Part shown: in pieces, positions 1 to 10,932 of the stretch
Layout of the letters: each line of letters opens with the position of its first letter
How positions within the stretch are numbered: position 1 is the first letter of the stretch
Assembly: GCF_030272615.1 (NCBI RefSeq)
Contig: NC_081413.1
Span: forward strand, 448,550,538 to 448,614,537
Length of the DNA: 64,000 nt
Reading direction: 5' to 3'
Source of the DNA: Cryptomeria japonica
Taxonomy: Eukaryota; Streptophyta; Pinopsida; Cupressales; Cupressaceae
The notes under the pieces: generated by a model
The model's database searches: none
What the model saw: the letters and a program-made list of their open reading frames with translations, nothing else
What the model was told of the DNA's origin: nothing
Position numbers and translations under genes: made by a program

Positions 1-745
1 CATTTTTTCTAAAATTTCGGGAGCGAGATCTTACTGTATTTTTCTGCTAGAATCCAGAATCTTGGCTGATTTCATCAATTCTAACACTTTCAAAACTAAA
101 GTCAAAGTTGGTCTAGTGATTGCTTGGATTAAGGCTTTTAGTCATTCAAAAATTGTTGAAATTAAAATTCATATCAAAATTGTGTTTCTTATTGTCCTAA
201 ATCTGAAAAGTGTGTTGGCATTCATTCGAAATTTCAGTGCTGTATTCAAATTTTTGCAGTTTATGACTTTTGAAATTAAATGTTTAATTGCAACAACTTT
301 GATTTCCGCTTTCAAAATTGAATTTTGCGTGAGATTGAGTCAACTTTTAAATTTCAAAGCTTGCATTGCTTTTAAGATTCCCTCTAAAATCATAAAATTC
401 AAAATTTCAGTTTCCCTCTCTTTTTCAAAATTCAAAATTTGCATTTTTCAACAATCTTGGTAGGGTTCAATTTTGAGATTGCAACTTTAATTTGGCCTAT
501 CTACAAATCGTAAAATCACTCAATTTTTTCAGATTAGCTTCAAAATCATCATAACTTTCATCCCTGAAAATTTTGAAAAAAGTTGCGAGGACCATGTGCA
601 CTCCGTTCGCCACGGTCCCTGAAATTTTTTCCGAAATTTCGGGAGATTGTCCTAATTGTATTTAACAGCTTAAATCTAGGAGATTGGCTGATTTTATTGA
701 AATTTTCTACCTCTAAATTCAAAATCTTTTCTCTCTCTTTAGTGC
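1..745 (+). other. E1 leader, AT-rich, with a diverged direct duplication
   Basis: No supportable coding sequence. It is rich in TTCAAAATT-type words, like the E2 leader (10933-11196). Bases 1-95 resemble about 615-715: both carry AAATTTCGGGAG, then a spaced GGCTGATTT. The stretch at 588-612 (GAGGACCATGTGCACTCCG) resembles 4777-4796 inside the E1 LTR (GAGGACCGTGTGCACTCCG), so part of the leader shares ancestry with LTR sequence. Confidence 0.5.
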
Positions 746-1357
746 ATGAGTTTTACAACAATAAGCCCTACTTACACTATTCCCATTAGACGAAGCCTTA
801 GAATTAAGTCTTTCCAGGGTTTAATTACCGAGGAGATGGAACCTAATTTGAATGGCCTTTTTAACGAGGACATGGGAAATTCCTCTAATCCTCTTAATGA
901 TGAAGAAGCTCTCCATGAGGTTTCTGTAGAACAACTTTCGAAATTGGATAACCAATTTGATGATTTTCAGCAATGGATGTCTCGAGAATACCCCGATAAT
1001 CAAGCTCTTTCATTAATTGAGGGTCTAAAACGTATGGTTCAAAGTGATAAGAATGGAATTGATATTTTGTGTAGTATTGCACACATTGTGGATTCAAATG
1101 TGATGCCTATGAAGAGTTGTGCCGAAACCTTAGGTTATACACAACCTCCTACTCAAGTCAATCATTCTACCCCTTTGACAACTTCTATTGCTAGTATACC
1201 TACTTTTACATCAAACATAATGACTACTTCAATACAAAACATTCCACCTATGATCACCAGTCATGGGAGCAATCCCTCTTCTTCAATCAACCCTCTCCCT
1301 TCATTCAATCCAACTTCTTCATTAAGTTCAATGAAAACATCACCAACAACAATGTGA
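746..1357 (+). pseudogene. E1 gag, N-terminal part
   Basis: Open frame of about 200 codons. The likely true start is the ATG at 836 (product begins MEPNLNGLF), because upstream codons look like leader. The first 100 residues are acidic and mixed; the last 80 are rich in Ser, Thr, Pro and Asn, like a linker. The frame ends in a stop just as the next frame (1354-3177) takes over, which suggests a small frameshift near 1325-1350. The capsid-type gag domain seen in E2 (10654-10932) should lie around this junction and is absent, so E1 probably carries an internal deletion. The gag role (particle coat) is inferred from position and from the downstream zinc knuckle. Confidence 0.6.
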
Positions 1358-3177
1358 ATGCAACATCAGGTGTGCCTCCTATTTCTAAATTTTTCAAGAA
1401 AGAAAGAAAGTTTACTCCTTTGAATGAATCATTGCATAGTATTATGAATAAGTTATTGGAACAAAATGTGCTCACTCTTCCTCCTATAAAGCAAATAGAT
1501 CCTGCAAAGATTAATTCACCCTATTTTGATAACAAATCTTTTTGTCAATTTCATCATCAACCTGGGCATGATACTGAAAAATGTTTTGCTTTAAAGGGTA
1601 AAATTCAAGATTTGATTGATAATAATACTATCTCTGTTTCAAGTGTGAATGATAAAGGCAACACATCTGTAGCTCCTCCTAACCAAAATCTTAAGATTTT
1701 TACTGATCCATTACCTTCTCATACCTCTAATGTGATTGAGACTAATGATTCCTCTTTCTCACCTGATAGTCTTGTGTCTATGACTCCGAATGTGATTAAC
1801 TTAGTAGAGCAGCAGAAAATCCCTAAAGAACCTTCCATCACATTTGATTCTAGTGAAACTGTCAGGGCACCTGATGGTCCTTTATATATAGTTGCAAAAT
1901 TCAAAAATACACCTTTTCGTAGAGTGCTTACTGATCCTTCTTGTATGGTTAATGTCATTACTGAAGAATTTCTTTTTACTTTGCAATTGAATCAAGTGAT
2001 CTATGACAAAACAAATGTGGTTGTGAAATTATTTGATGCATTTTCTTCTCCTGCAATTGGTTCTATTACATTACCTATTGAGGTTCATAATAAATCCCTT
2101 GATGTGAGTTTTTCTATTATTCCATCGTCCGAACAATTTCATGTGAAGATAGGCTATCCTTGGCTATCTTCCATGAAAGCTATTGCTTCTCCTATTCACA
2201 AGTGTTTGAAATTTCCCCATAATGGTGAAGTTGTTACTGTCAATCATAGTCTCTTTAAACCGGCTGAAAGAACTTCTAGCATTCCTATTGATTATTTTTG
2301 GCCTAAACAATTTCAATCTCTTCCACCGTGAAGTGATCATCTTTTCAAATCTTATCAAAAGTGGAAAAAAGATATGATCCTATCTCTAAGTGAACCTAGA
2401 ACACCCAAACTTGATATTCCTATCATTCTTGAGAAGGAAGTTCTTTCTTTGAAAGATAAAACTAATGTCTTTCCTCAAGAAGATTCCCAACCCATCCCTA
2501 TGGATGTGACTATGTCTATGAATAATAAACTCTCTAAAGGTAGACCTATACCTCCTCGTCATGATGGACTTGGTCTCCTTCCTAAACCAGATATTCCTCC
2601 TTTATATGGAGCAGTTCCTCCTCCTTACTCTTATAGAGAGAAGAGACCTTCCTCTTCTCCTATTATTCAACCTAAGAGACCACAACCTAAACACCCAAGT
2701 GATAAGGATGAGAACATTCCTCCTCCTCAAACTTCTCAACTTCCTACTAAGACTAGACGAAATCGTTCTGTGCGTGAACGCTGACGAAAGCGTCGTCTTA
2801 GAGCTCATGTAGCTGCTTCTCAAAATTTGCAATCCCCAAGGACACCTTCAGCTAGTATTATTCCATTTTCTCCTCAACCGAAAATTGAGCCAAAATCTCC
2901 TAAACATAAGATGCATGATGGTTTTTTAAATCTTGATGATGATATAGATGAAAATGTTATTCATGATGAAAATGTTACTCCTCTTCATTCTGATAGTGAA
3001 TATGAATATGTTGATATTGATAACCATTTATCTAACGAATTTTCTAAAGCACTTATCCTAGCTCCTAGACAAGAACAACGTGGCTTGGAACATGAACATA
3101 GCCCTTGTTTGGATCTTGTGATAGCTCCATCTGCTGTGTTGGATGTTCCTCCTCTAGCATGTTTCTTGCCTTCCTGA
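1354..3177 (+). pseudogene. E1 gag zinc knuckle, retropepsin-like domain and Pro-rich/acidic tail
   Basis: One frame of about 607 codons broken only by TGA at 2329-2331 and 2782-2784. In order: a zinc-knuckle-like motif (CQFHHQPGHDTEKC, near 1543-1584); a retropepsin-like domain (about 1870-2260) with a DPSCMVNVI core where D-[S/T]-G is usual, then an IGSITLPIEV and GYPWLSS segment; a Pro-rich stretch with PPLYGAVPPPYSYREKRP (about 2593-2650); and an acidic end with YEYVDIDNHLSNEF before the stop at 3175-3177. E2 reads in the same single frame across the same region with stops at different codons, so the ancestor was a continuous ORF. The enzyme may be inactive because the usual Gly of the active-site triplet is missing in both copies. 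Confidence 0.75.
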
Positions 3178-3961
3178 AATATTGATCAGCAAGATCGGGG
3201 GGTGGATGACGTGCTAGACTAGTTTCATTAGCATAGCAGACTCTCTCCTCCTCTCTTGATCTCTTTTGTTACTTCTTCTATGTGTTATTCTCATTCTTCT
3301 ATTTGTTGTCCTTAGTGTTGTCTACTTGAGGACGATGCAAAGCATTGAGATCTCTTTTGGTCTCTCTCATGTTGACTCAAAAGACACAGGTGTTCCCTTC
3401 TTCTAGGTGACCTTCCTTGATTGGGGAATGAAGAACAATTATGCATACATACATATGATATACATGAATTATCATACAGCATACTGACCCCAAGGAAAGC
3501 GAAGTCACCTCATGATTTGTGTTTTGTGTCTATTATCCTTGGGTTTATCTCACACTTGGGGGCTAAATCTTTGTGATAACGTGCTCCTTTACCTTCTCAT
3601 TTCTTATGTGTATCACTACCTTAAAGCAATCACCCCCGATGAGGCATGTGTGATCGCTTTAACATAGGGGGGCATACACTCCGTTCATATCTCTTCAAGA
3701 TTCTCAAAAATTTCTTCACGAACTTAGCTTTGTCTTGAAAATTTTTGGTATTTTTCTTGCATGACTCATAGTGAGGGAACCTTACTACTGACAGTCATGG
3801 TTCTCCCTTGTGATCTTCCCTTTTACTTTGTCAATCAGAGTCGTAAGATCCTTAGTCCACTGGGGGCTTGGTGTATCTTGCCTCCTTGATGTGGTGAAAG
3901 TCTTTCAATGTTGTTTCCTTGTACTTTACTGGAAGTATGGGCATACGCTTATACTCTCGCT
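3178..3961 (+). other. E1 3' non-coding region
   Basis: No coding sequence. It is colinear with 7916-8693 of E2 on the other strand, sharing words such as TGTGATAACGTGCTC and GACCCCAAGGAAAG. It begins just after the tail stop with a GATCGGGGGGTGGATG word. Confidence 0.6.
3554..3567 (+). promoter_or_regulatory. Second PPT-like motif in E1
   Basis: ACTTGGGGGCTAAAT copies the core of the true PPT (GGGGGCTAAA) 409 bases upstream of it. E2 has the same motif 402 bases from its own PPT (8303-8318). It could be an extra plus-strand primer or the scar of an old rearrangement. Confidence 0.45.
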
Positions 3962-3976
3962 AAACTGGGGGCTAAA
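3962..3976 (+). promoter_or_regulatory. E1 polypurine tract
   Basis: AAACTGGGGGCTAAA directly abuts the LTR start TGTAGC at 3977. This is the expected plus-strand priming site. Confidence 0.75.
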
Positions 3977-5167
3977 TGTAGCATCCTAAAATTGCAACAC
4001 TTGCAATTTCGACTGCATTTGGGTCTTCACAATGGCGGCGCAACGTTGAACCTGAATGGAGACCCCGAAACTTGCTTGCGACATCTAAAACTACATCTTT
4101 TTGCACCTTGGCCTGATCCTCCTTGCACCCTGCTGTCCCGGGAGGTGGGACCATGGCGCCCAGCGCCCTGGTCCCTAGCCCTATTTTGGGCCCGGTCTCT
4201 TGTTGGGCATCGGGTCTTCAAGTTTGCAATTTGGAAAATAATGCTCCTAGGTCGGCCTAAGGTCAGAAAAATCAGTCTCCTAACCCTAATTGACAAGTAT
4301 ATAAACTACATTCCCCCTCCCAGAAAAGGGGAGGAAAGAGATATGTGTGCAAGAGGCAGAAGCACTAGGCAAACATTCAAACATTCAAGCATTCAAGCAT
4401 TCCTTCAAGCAATTGAGCATTCTAGGTCTCCATTCAAGGCTAGGTGTTGCATTCAAGACAAGGATTCAACCATTGAAGAGGAGATCACCTACAACATACA
4501 AAATACAACATCATTACACCTTCGCATGTAAGAATACAAACATTCTTACAACAAGGTATCAATACTTGACTACATTACAAACATTTACATTTACAGCATT
4601 CTCATTTCTTGGTTAATTCCAAAACCGGGGTTTGACCTGAAGGCAAACCCCTAATCCCTAACCCGCCAATCATCCTCTCTTTTCTGTGTGTAGGTTGCAG
4701 GTATGTGGCTGTAATTGAAGATCTGGAATCCTTGTGTAGAGACAAACAGATCCCCCTTTGTTTCGCGGATTTTTTAGAGGACCGTGTGCACTCCGGGTGC
4801 CATCGTCCCGTCAACTTTCGCTCAAACTTGCAGGACAGCGTCGTCTCAACATTTTACTACTAATTTCAAGTCCGTAGCTTCATCCCATGTCCCTATCTCC
4901 GTCTACAAGTGAATCTTTCTTACTTTTACATACATTCCTAGTTCGATCTTTCTATCTACATTCTTTACAAAAGAGGATATCCTTGATGTCTCAACCCTTG
5001 AAACTCATTTAGAATTCAATCTTGCATTGTGTGGGATTGGATCTTGTGAGTTTCAACCCATCTTTTGAATGTAAAGTCTTTCCTAAGTGAAAACCGTCAA
5101 TCCTAGTGACCTCCTTTCTCTCTCCATGGAGTGGGGGAACACCTAGGGTTCGATTTTCCACTTTACA
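3977..5167 (+). repeat. E1 3' LTR (about 1.19 kb)
   Basis: Begins TGTAGCATCC after the PPT and ends near CACTTTACA at 5167. It is homologous over its length to the E2 LTRs: shared features are a GC-rich early part with GGCGCCCAGCGCCC, a TATA box, repeated CATTCAAGCATT words, a GTTTGACCTGAAGGCAAACCCC block, and a GATTGGATCTTGTGA segment near the end. The end is placed where the E2 LTR also ends and where copia gag sequence begins. Confidence 0.75.
4298..4306 (+). promoter_or_regulatory. TATA box in E1 LTR
   Basis: TATATAAAC, at the same relative place as the TATA boxes in both E2 LTRs. It is the likely retroelement promoter core. Confidence 0.55.
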
Positions 5168-5218
5168 GTTGGTTCCATCAAGTTTAGGACTATCCTTCCT
5201 GAAATAATTAGTAGACAT
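5168..5218 (-). pseudogene. Copia-A gag, first codons only
   Basis: Minus-strand reading from the ATG at 5218 gives MSTNYFRKDSPKLDGTN, matching the start of plant copia gag proteins, where a K-L-D-G-x-N word precedes the Trp-containing region. The E1 LTR interrupts it at 5167. The rest of Copia-A must lie left of E1, outside the window. The open frame seems to continue to 5009, but that part is LTR sequence read backwards and is not gag. Confidence 0.65.
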
Positions 5219-5260
5219 TGGATCTCCTCAAGCTATTAAACTTCTACAAAAGAGGACTAA

Positions 5261-5274
5261 GCTTTGATACCAAT
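5261..5274 (-). promoter_or_regulatory. Copia-A primer binding site (Met tRNA type)
   Basis: On the minus strand TTGGTATCAAAGC follows the LTR end (...CTAACA). It matches the plant initiator-Met tRNA primer site TGGTATCAGAGC with one change. Confidence 0.75.
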
Positions 5275-6295
5275 TGTTAGGTCCCGGAGACAACTGAGAG
5301 GGGGGGTGAATCAGTTGTCAAATAAATTTAAACCAAAAACAATTTAACCAGCTTAATGCTTAATACCGGTAAACCAGTTAAGTATGCTGGTAGACAGTTA
5401 TAACAGTTAATTTCTATACCGGAAAATATTAGTGAATGAAACATAAACACAAAGTCATCCACAACACATAACACCAATATTTATACGTTGAAACCCTATA
5501 AGGGGAAAAACCACAGTGGGAAACCTTACCCACAATCAAATGATACTACTGCAAATAGTAAGTGTACATAAATGGGGTCTGCACATGCAGGAAGGCCAAC
5601 AGCCTAGAGCTCACTGCTCAATCACAAAATGGGAGTCACACTGACTACAGTTGGATGGTTAAATCCAATAAGAATGTACTGCACAAAATAGCATCTTCAT
5701 ATGCTGGATTCAGTACCAGTGTAATGCTGATATGCTTCCACAAAAAACCCTCCTTCAATCTTCAGATGATGTCTGTGTGTATAGCTCTGCTTAATCTCAC
5801 ATATACCTTCACACAATCCTTTTTTACATTCCACATTTGATCTTACAAATAAGATCTTACATTTATACCATAACCTAAGACCAATTTTAGTAGGTCGGCT
5901 CTACAAGATATTACAATAAATACATTTTAAAAACAATATAAGATCCGATACAATAACTGATTGAACATGTCATCTTAATGCATTTACAACAATAATTAAT
6001 CATCTCCATAGTGTGCCATGTTGATCTGGAAAAGAGAAACCTGCCGGTGTAACCCTAGACCTATTTGTCGGTAACAACAAATATGCAACTATGAATATAC
6101 CAAGGAACAAAACTCCAGGACAAGATGTCTAGACGATGTCTTCGACATTACCAAGTGTTTTTCATTCCATTCCAACTGTCGGTGATCATTATATCTTGTC
6201 GGTGTATCAGATACCAGTAACTATGCAATAGTTACTTGCTTGCTAGTGAATGCTACTGGATCTCCAAAGTGCTAGTGTTTTAGTAGGTGTTGACA
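5275..6295 (-). repeat. Copia-A 5' LTR (about 1.02 kb)
   Basis: Plus-strand limits are TGTTAGGTCCC at 5275 and GTGTTGACA at 6295, giving TG...CA ends on the minus strand. It contains the ACTGAGAGGGGGGGTGAATCA word and a GTTGAAACCCTATAAGGGGAAAAACC block that recur in the other copia LTRs here (14774-16111, 27851-29402, 43337-44683). The PBS on its left makes it the 5' LTR of a minus-strand element. Right of it, Copia-B integrase sequence begins with possible duplicate TCAAT; the partner copy would be outside the window. Confidence 0.7.
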
Positions 6296-6675
6296 TCAAT
6301 GAAAAAACCATACCAAAATACCAATAGTGCGTTAACTTTATAATGGAGAAAACAAAAGCATTGGAGAAATTCAAGATATTCAAAGCTAAGGTGGAGAATG
6401 AGACAATATTAAAACTGAAGTGCTTGAGATCTTACAGAGGATGAGAATTTACATCTAGTGAGTTTGATTCATTCTATGAGGAATGGAATTAGAAGATAGT
6501 TGTCTACTCCTAGATCCCTTGAACAGAATGGAGTTGTTGAAAGGAAAACCAAAACCATTTTGGATGCTACTAGGACTATGATAATTGAAGGAAATGTTGC
6601 ACAAACCTTTTGGAGAGAAGTTGTTAGCATTGTTGTTTACACATTCATCTGGGTGCATATAAAAGGTGATTCAAG
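6296..6675 (+). pseudogene. Copia-B integrase fragment
   Basis: The translation carries KALEKFKIFKAKVEN, then a degraded catalytic-core stretch ending EFTS, then STPRSLEQNGVVERK, TILDATRTMI and TFWREV, all standard parts of a copia integrase core. The Glu of the QNGVVER motif is present. The RG*EF stretch near 6440 carries an in-frame stop. The fragment starts at the Copia-A LTR and stops at the E2 LTR after KGDS; the next codons resume at 12434. Confidence 0.8.
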
Positions 6676-7900
6676 TGTAATGGTGAAAAGGGGTGATTGA
6701 TGGAGAGATAAATAGGAAAGCTTTTCTTCCCTTCAAGGAAAGATGAAAGTTTCACTGCGGATTTCCCTTCAAACACCTTATTCACATTACATTTAAAAGA
6801 GGGATAATTCACTAGATCCAATCTCTTAGGACAAAGATTGAATACTAAATGAATTGATAATGGGATAGAAATGATAAGCTAACCCCTCTTTTAGAATGGA
6901 AAATGATTGAATTATGTTAAATGTAAAAGTAGCAAATAACTAATTATAACTTGAGATAGAAGCGTGAGATGAAACTTCACCTGGATCTTATTATAATATG
7001 TTGAGACAAAGCTACGCTATGAATTTGAGGAAAAGTGATGGGACCGTGCTAAAAGTGTCCACGGCCATCCAAAAAATCCATGAAAAAAAAAGGATTTTCC
7101 ACCTCTGCAAATGGAGTCCAAATATACAAACAGAGCTGCATACCTGCAACCTACACACAGAAAAGAGAGGAAAAGGAGTTAGGATTAGGGGTTTGCCTTC
7201 AGGTCAAACCCTAGTTTTGGAATTAACCAAATGATGAAAGAAAGTACTTGCAAGTAAATGTAAATGAAAGACTGAAATGTAAGTCACCTCAAGGGAGGTT
7301 GTAGATAGAATGTAGGTAGATTTTCTTGTATTGAATTGAATGTTGAAAGGGATATCCTCTTCAATGGTTGAATCCTTGACTTGAATGCAACACCTAGCCT
7401 TGAAGGGAGATTTGAGAATACTCAATGCAGGAAAGGAATGCTTGAATTCTTGAATGCTCTAGAATGCTTGATCTCATGCCCACCTTATCGCTTCTTGAAC
7501 TCATTCACTTGTTCCAACCCCTACAAATGAGAGGTAAAATTCAACTTATATATCCCTTAATTATGGTTAATTGACTAATTTTCCATCATAGACTAATGCA
7601 GGGAAATTTTTTCCCGCTCAATGCAAAGTCCAATGAAGAGATAGGATAGAGGGGGCCCCAAAATAGGTCAAGGACAATGGCACCACACCCCTGTCCAAGG
7701 GGGGACATGGACACCACGCCCCTGTCCTACCCTTGTCTTAGGATAGGAAGCAAGTTTAGGTAGTGTCGAGGGCAGATGAAGCCAGTTTCCAAGGGTTGAC
7801 AAAGTATCGGGTCTTCGATCATGCTTAGGGATTCGAATCACCAATGTGAAGACCCTAATGTGGTCGTAAATTACAAGGGTCACAATTTCATGACACTACA
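6676..7900 (-). repeat. E2 3' LTR (1225 bp)
   Basis: Plus-strand TGTAATGG...CATGACACTACA. It matches 11215-12433 from end to end, for example TTTCACTGCGGATTTCCCTT against TTTCACTGTGGATTTCCCTT. A minus-strand TATA box (ATATATAAG) is at 7545-7553. Confidence 0.88.
7545..7553 (-). promoter_or_regulatory. TATA box in E2 3' LTR
   Basis: Minus-strand ATATATAAG, paired with the same motif at 12081-12089 in the other LTR. Confidence 0.5.
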
Positions 7901-7915
7901 TTTAGCCCCCACTTT
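7901..7915 (-). promoter_or_regulatory. E2 polypurine tract
   Basis: Minus-strand AAAGTGGGGGCTAAA abuts the LTR start TGTAGTGTC. Confidence 0.7.
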
Positions 7916-8693
7916 AGCAGGAGTATAAACATATGCCAATACTATCAGTAAAGTACAAGGAAACAAGATTGAAAGACTTCTACCATGTCAAGGAGGCAAG
8001 ATGCACCTAGCTCCTAGTGGACTTAGGATCTTACAACATCAATTGACAAAGTAAAAGGGAAGATCAAGAAGGGAAAACCATGACTGCAAGTAGCAAGGTT
8101 CCCCTCACTATGAGTCATGAAAAAGATACCAAAATTATGAAGCAAAGCCAAGTTCACTAAATAATTCTAAGTATCAAGAAGGAAAATATGAGCGGAGTGT
8201 ATGCCCCCATGTTAAAGCGATCGTGCACACCTTATTGGGAGTGATTTCTTTAAGGTAGGATACACCCAAGAGAGAGAAGAGAGGGAGCACGTTATCACAA
8301 GGATTTAGCCCCTAGTCGAGGAATAAACCCAATTATTATATGAACACAAAACATGAGGTAGTTTTTCTTTCCTTGGGGTCAGTATGTTGTATGATAACTC
8401 ATGTATATCATATATGTATATGTGCATATAATAATTATCACTCCCCAAAGAAAGGACACTACCTTAGAAGAAAGGCAAGAGAGGATGTCTTTCAAGTCAA
8501 CATTAAAGAGACCAAAAGAGATCTCAATTATTTGCATTGTCCTTAAGTAGACGTTGAGGTAAAAATAGAAGAACAAGGATACACATAAAAGAATGGTCAC
8601 AAAAGAGAAACTAAGGAGAGACATACAAGATCTACACTGCTAATATAGCTAATCTAGCACAACATCCACCTCCCAATCTTGTTAATCACTATT
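7916..8693 (-). other. E2 3' non-coding region with second PPT-like motif
   Basis: Homologous to 3178-3961 of E1; no coding seen. The minus-strand word CGACTAGGGGCTAAAT at 8303-8318 is the counterpart of the extra PPT-like motif at 3554-3567 in E1. Confidence 0.55.
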
Positions 8694-10932
8694 TTAGGAA
8701 GGCGAGCAACATGTGAGAGGAGTGACATCAAGCACAATAGATGGAGCTATCACAAGATCCAAACAATTACTATGCTCATGTGATAAGTCACTTTGTTTGA
8801 TTCTAGGAGCTAGGATTAGGGTTTGTGAAAATTCAGTTGATAAATGCTTATCCACATCAACATATTCATAATCACTATCAAAAGAGTTTGGATTTGTTTT
8901 GCCATCATGAATAACATTTTCACTCATTTCTTCATCAAAATTTATAAAAAGAGGAATATGAACACGAATAGGAGTAAAACCATCACCTGTTTTGTGCTAC
9001 TTAGGATTTGGAGATGTAGGTTCAACATCTTGCTTGGGAGAAAATGGAATCATATCAACTATTGGAGTTTTGGGAGATGAAATGGTTTGAGGAAAAACTT
9101 CATGAGCTTGAGCATGATGCCTTCATTGGTGGTCTATTGCACAAGGATTTCGTCGAGTCTTAGTGGAAGACTGAGAAGGAGGAAGAATATTTATGAAAGG
9201 AGGAATGGTCTCCTCTTTCATGGTTGGAGGTTTTAGTTGAGGTCTTTTAGGCTCGACAAGAGGAGAGGTGGGCCTCTTCTCTCTATAAGAGTAAGGAGGT
9301 GGAACTACGCCATATAAAGGAGGAATATTAGGTGTGGGAAGGAGACTGGGTCCATCATGGGGAGGTGGTATAGGTCTAACCTTAGGAGGAATATTGTTGT
9401 TCTTTTTAGGAGATGACATAGTCACATCCATAGAAATAGATTGACGATTTTCCTTAGGAGGAATATTAGTCATATCCATTAGGGGAAGGATTTCATCTTC
9501 AAGAAGGATGGGAATGTTAATTTTTGGGGATCTACGTTGACTCAAGAATAAGATCATAATGTTCTTCCATTTTTTATAAGATTGAAAAAGAGCATCACTC
9601 CTTTGTGGAAGAGATTGAAATTACCTAGGCCAAAAGAGATCAATAGGAACACTAGGGCTTCTTTCAGATGGATGGAATGAGCTATGGTTCATGGTTATGA
9701 TTTCTCCATTATGGGGGAATTTCAAACACTTATGAATTGGAGAAGCAATAGCCTTCATGGAAGATAGCCAAGGGTAGCCCAAATTCACAAGGAATTGCTC
9801 GGAAGAAGGAATGATAGAAAATTTGACATCCATAGATTTAGTGTGAACTTCAATAGGAAGGGTGATAGAACCAATGGTAGGACAAGAGAATCCATCAAAA
9901 AACTTTACAACCACATTAGAGTCATCATAGATTGGTTTATACAGTCATAAAGTGAAGAGATATTCCTTGGTGATAACATTAACCATGCAAGAGGGATCAA
10001 CAAGACCACCATGGCAAGGTATGTCCTTAACCTTCACAACTATGTATAAAGGTCCATTGGGTTCCCTAATGGTCTCACTAGGATTGAATGCAATACAAGG
10101 ATCCTTAGGTGTCTTATGGTTGTCTACCATGTTCACCAAATTTGGAGTTACGGTAGTAAGATTAGAAGGAGAGAAAGAGGTATGTTCAGTCTTAATTACG
10201 TTAGAGGTATGAGAAGGAAAAGGATCAGTGAAAATCTTAAGATTTTTATTAGGAGGAGCTACTGATTTTTTTCCCTTATTATTCATAGCTGCCATGGATA
10301 TAGTATTATTGTCAATCAAATCTTGAATCTTACTATTCAATACAAAACATTTCTCAATATCATGACCAGGTTGACGATGAAATTGACAAAAGGAATTGCT
10401 ATCAAAATAAGGGGATGCAAGCTTAGATGGGTCAACTGGTTTGATAGGAGGAAGTTTGATAACATTTCTTCGTAATAAGTTAGACATAATACTATGTAAA
10501 GATTCATTCGTCATTGAACTTTATGAAGCTTTTTGTTGGTTTGAACTTCGCAAATAGTTGTTGAACACTTTCCCCCTTATCACTCAGAGCCATAGGAGTA
10601 GATTTCTCCATTTGACTTACAACCAAATGATAATTGTGTAGTGTTGCGCACAACTACAGAAAGGAAGTGAACTTAGACAAAAGAATCTTTTCCCTGATAT
10701 CTTTTTGCAACTTAGAAATGAAAATTCTTTGAATATCATTATTAGGTACATGAAAAGAAATTTGAGCACACAAATTTTTATATCTACCAATGATATTAGT
10801 CACTTTTTCTTTAACACCTTGTTTACAATGCATTAAATCAGTCAAAGTGATTGTAGGACCAATGTTGTTTTGAAATTGTTGAATGAAAGCATTTGCTAAT
10901 TGTTGAAAAGAAGTGATAGAATAAAATTTCAA
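8694..10932 (-). pseudogene. E2 gag, retropepsin-like domain and Pro-rich/acidic tail
   Basis: Read on the minus strand. 10932-10654 is a capsid-type gag domain (FQQLANAFIQQFQNNIG; VTNIIGRYKNLC; IQRIFISKLQKDI). From 10514 one frame runs to the stop at 8694: zinc knuckle CQFHRQPGHDIEKC (about 10375), protease-like core DPSCMVNVIT (about 9985), GYPWLSS (about 9765), Pro-rich PPLYGVVPPPYSYREKRP (about 9300) and acidic YEYVDVDKHLSTEF (about 8870). In-frame stops lie at 9945, 9621 and 9123 among others. The E1-type N-terminal gag region is missing, so E2 and E1 carry different deletions. At the codon pair near 2782 in E1 and its E2 counterpart, E1 has TGA-CGA and E2 CAA-TGA; the E2 stop fits CGA-to-TGA decay at a CpG. 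Confidence 0.8.

Larger units (their letters stand above)
1..5167 (+). mobile_element. E1: gag/protease-only Ty3/gypsy-like LTR element, 5' LTR outside window
   Basis: The element runs from leader (1-745) through broken gag and protease-like frames (746-3177), a non-coding 3' region (3178-3961), a polypurine tract (3962-3976) and a 3' LTR (3977-5167). It matches E2 (6676-12433, opposite strand) in coding sequence, PPT and LTR landmarks, which fixes its limits. No reverse transcriptase, RNase H or integrase lies between the protease-like part and the LTR, so it would depend on enzymes from another element. It ends inside the gag start of Copia-A: the next bases (5168 on) read as copia gag and PBS on the minus strand. 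The lineage is inferred from the gag zinc-knuckle and retropepsin-like arrangement. Confidence 0.8.

Noticed and set aside
3908-4531. 207-codon plus-strand open frame
   Set aside because: It begins in E1 3' non-coding DNA and runs into the LTR; E2 does not keep the frame.
5009-5167. Continuation of the Copia-A gag frame across the E1 LTR
   Set aside because: Only 5168-5218 is gag. The rest is E1 LTR read on the wrong strand.
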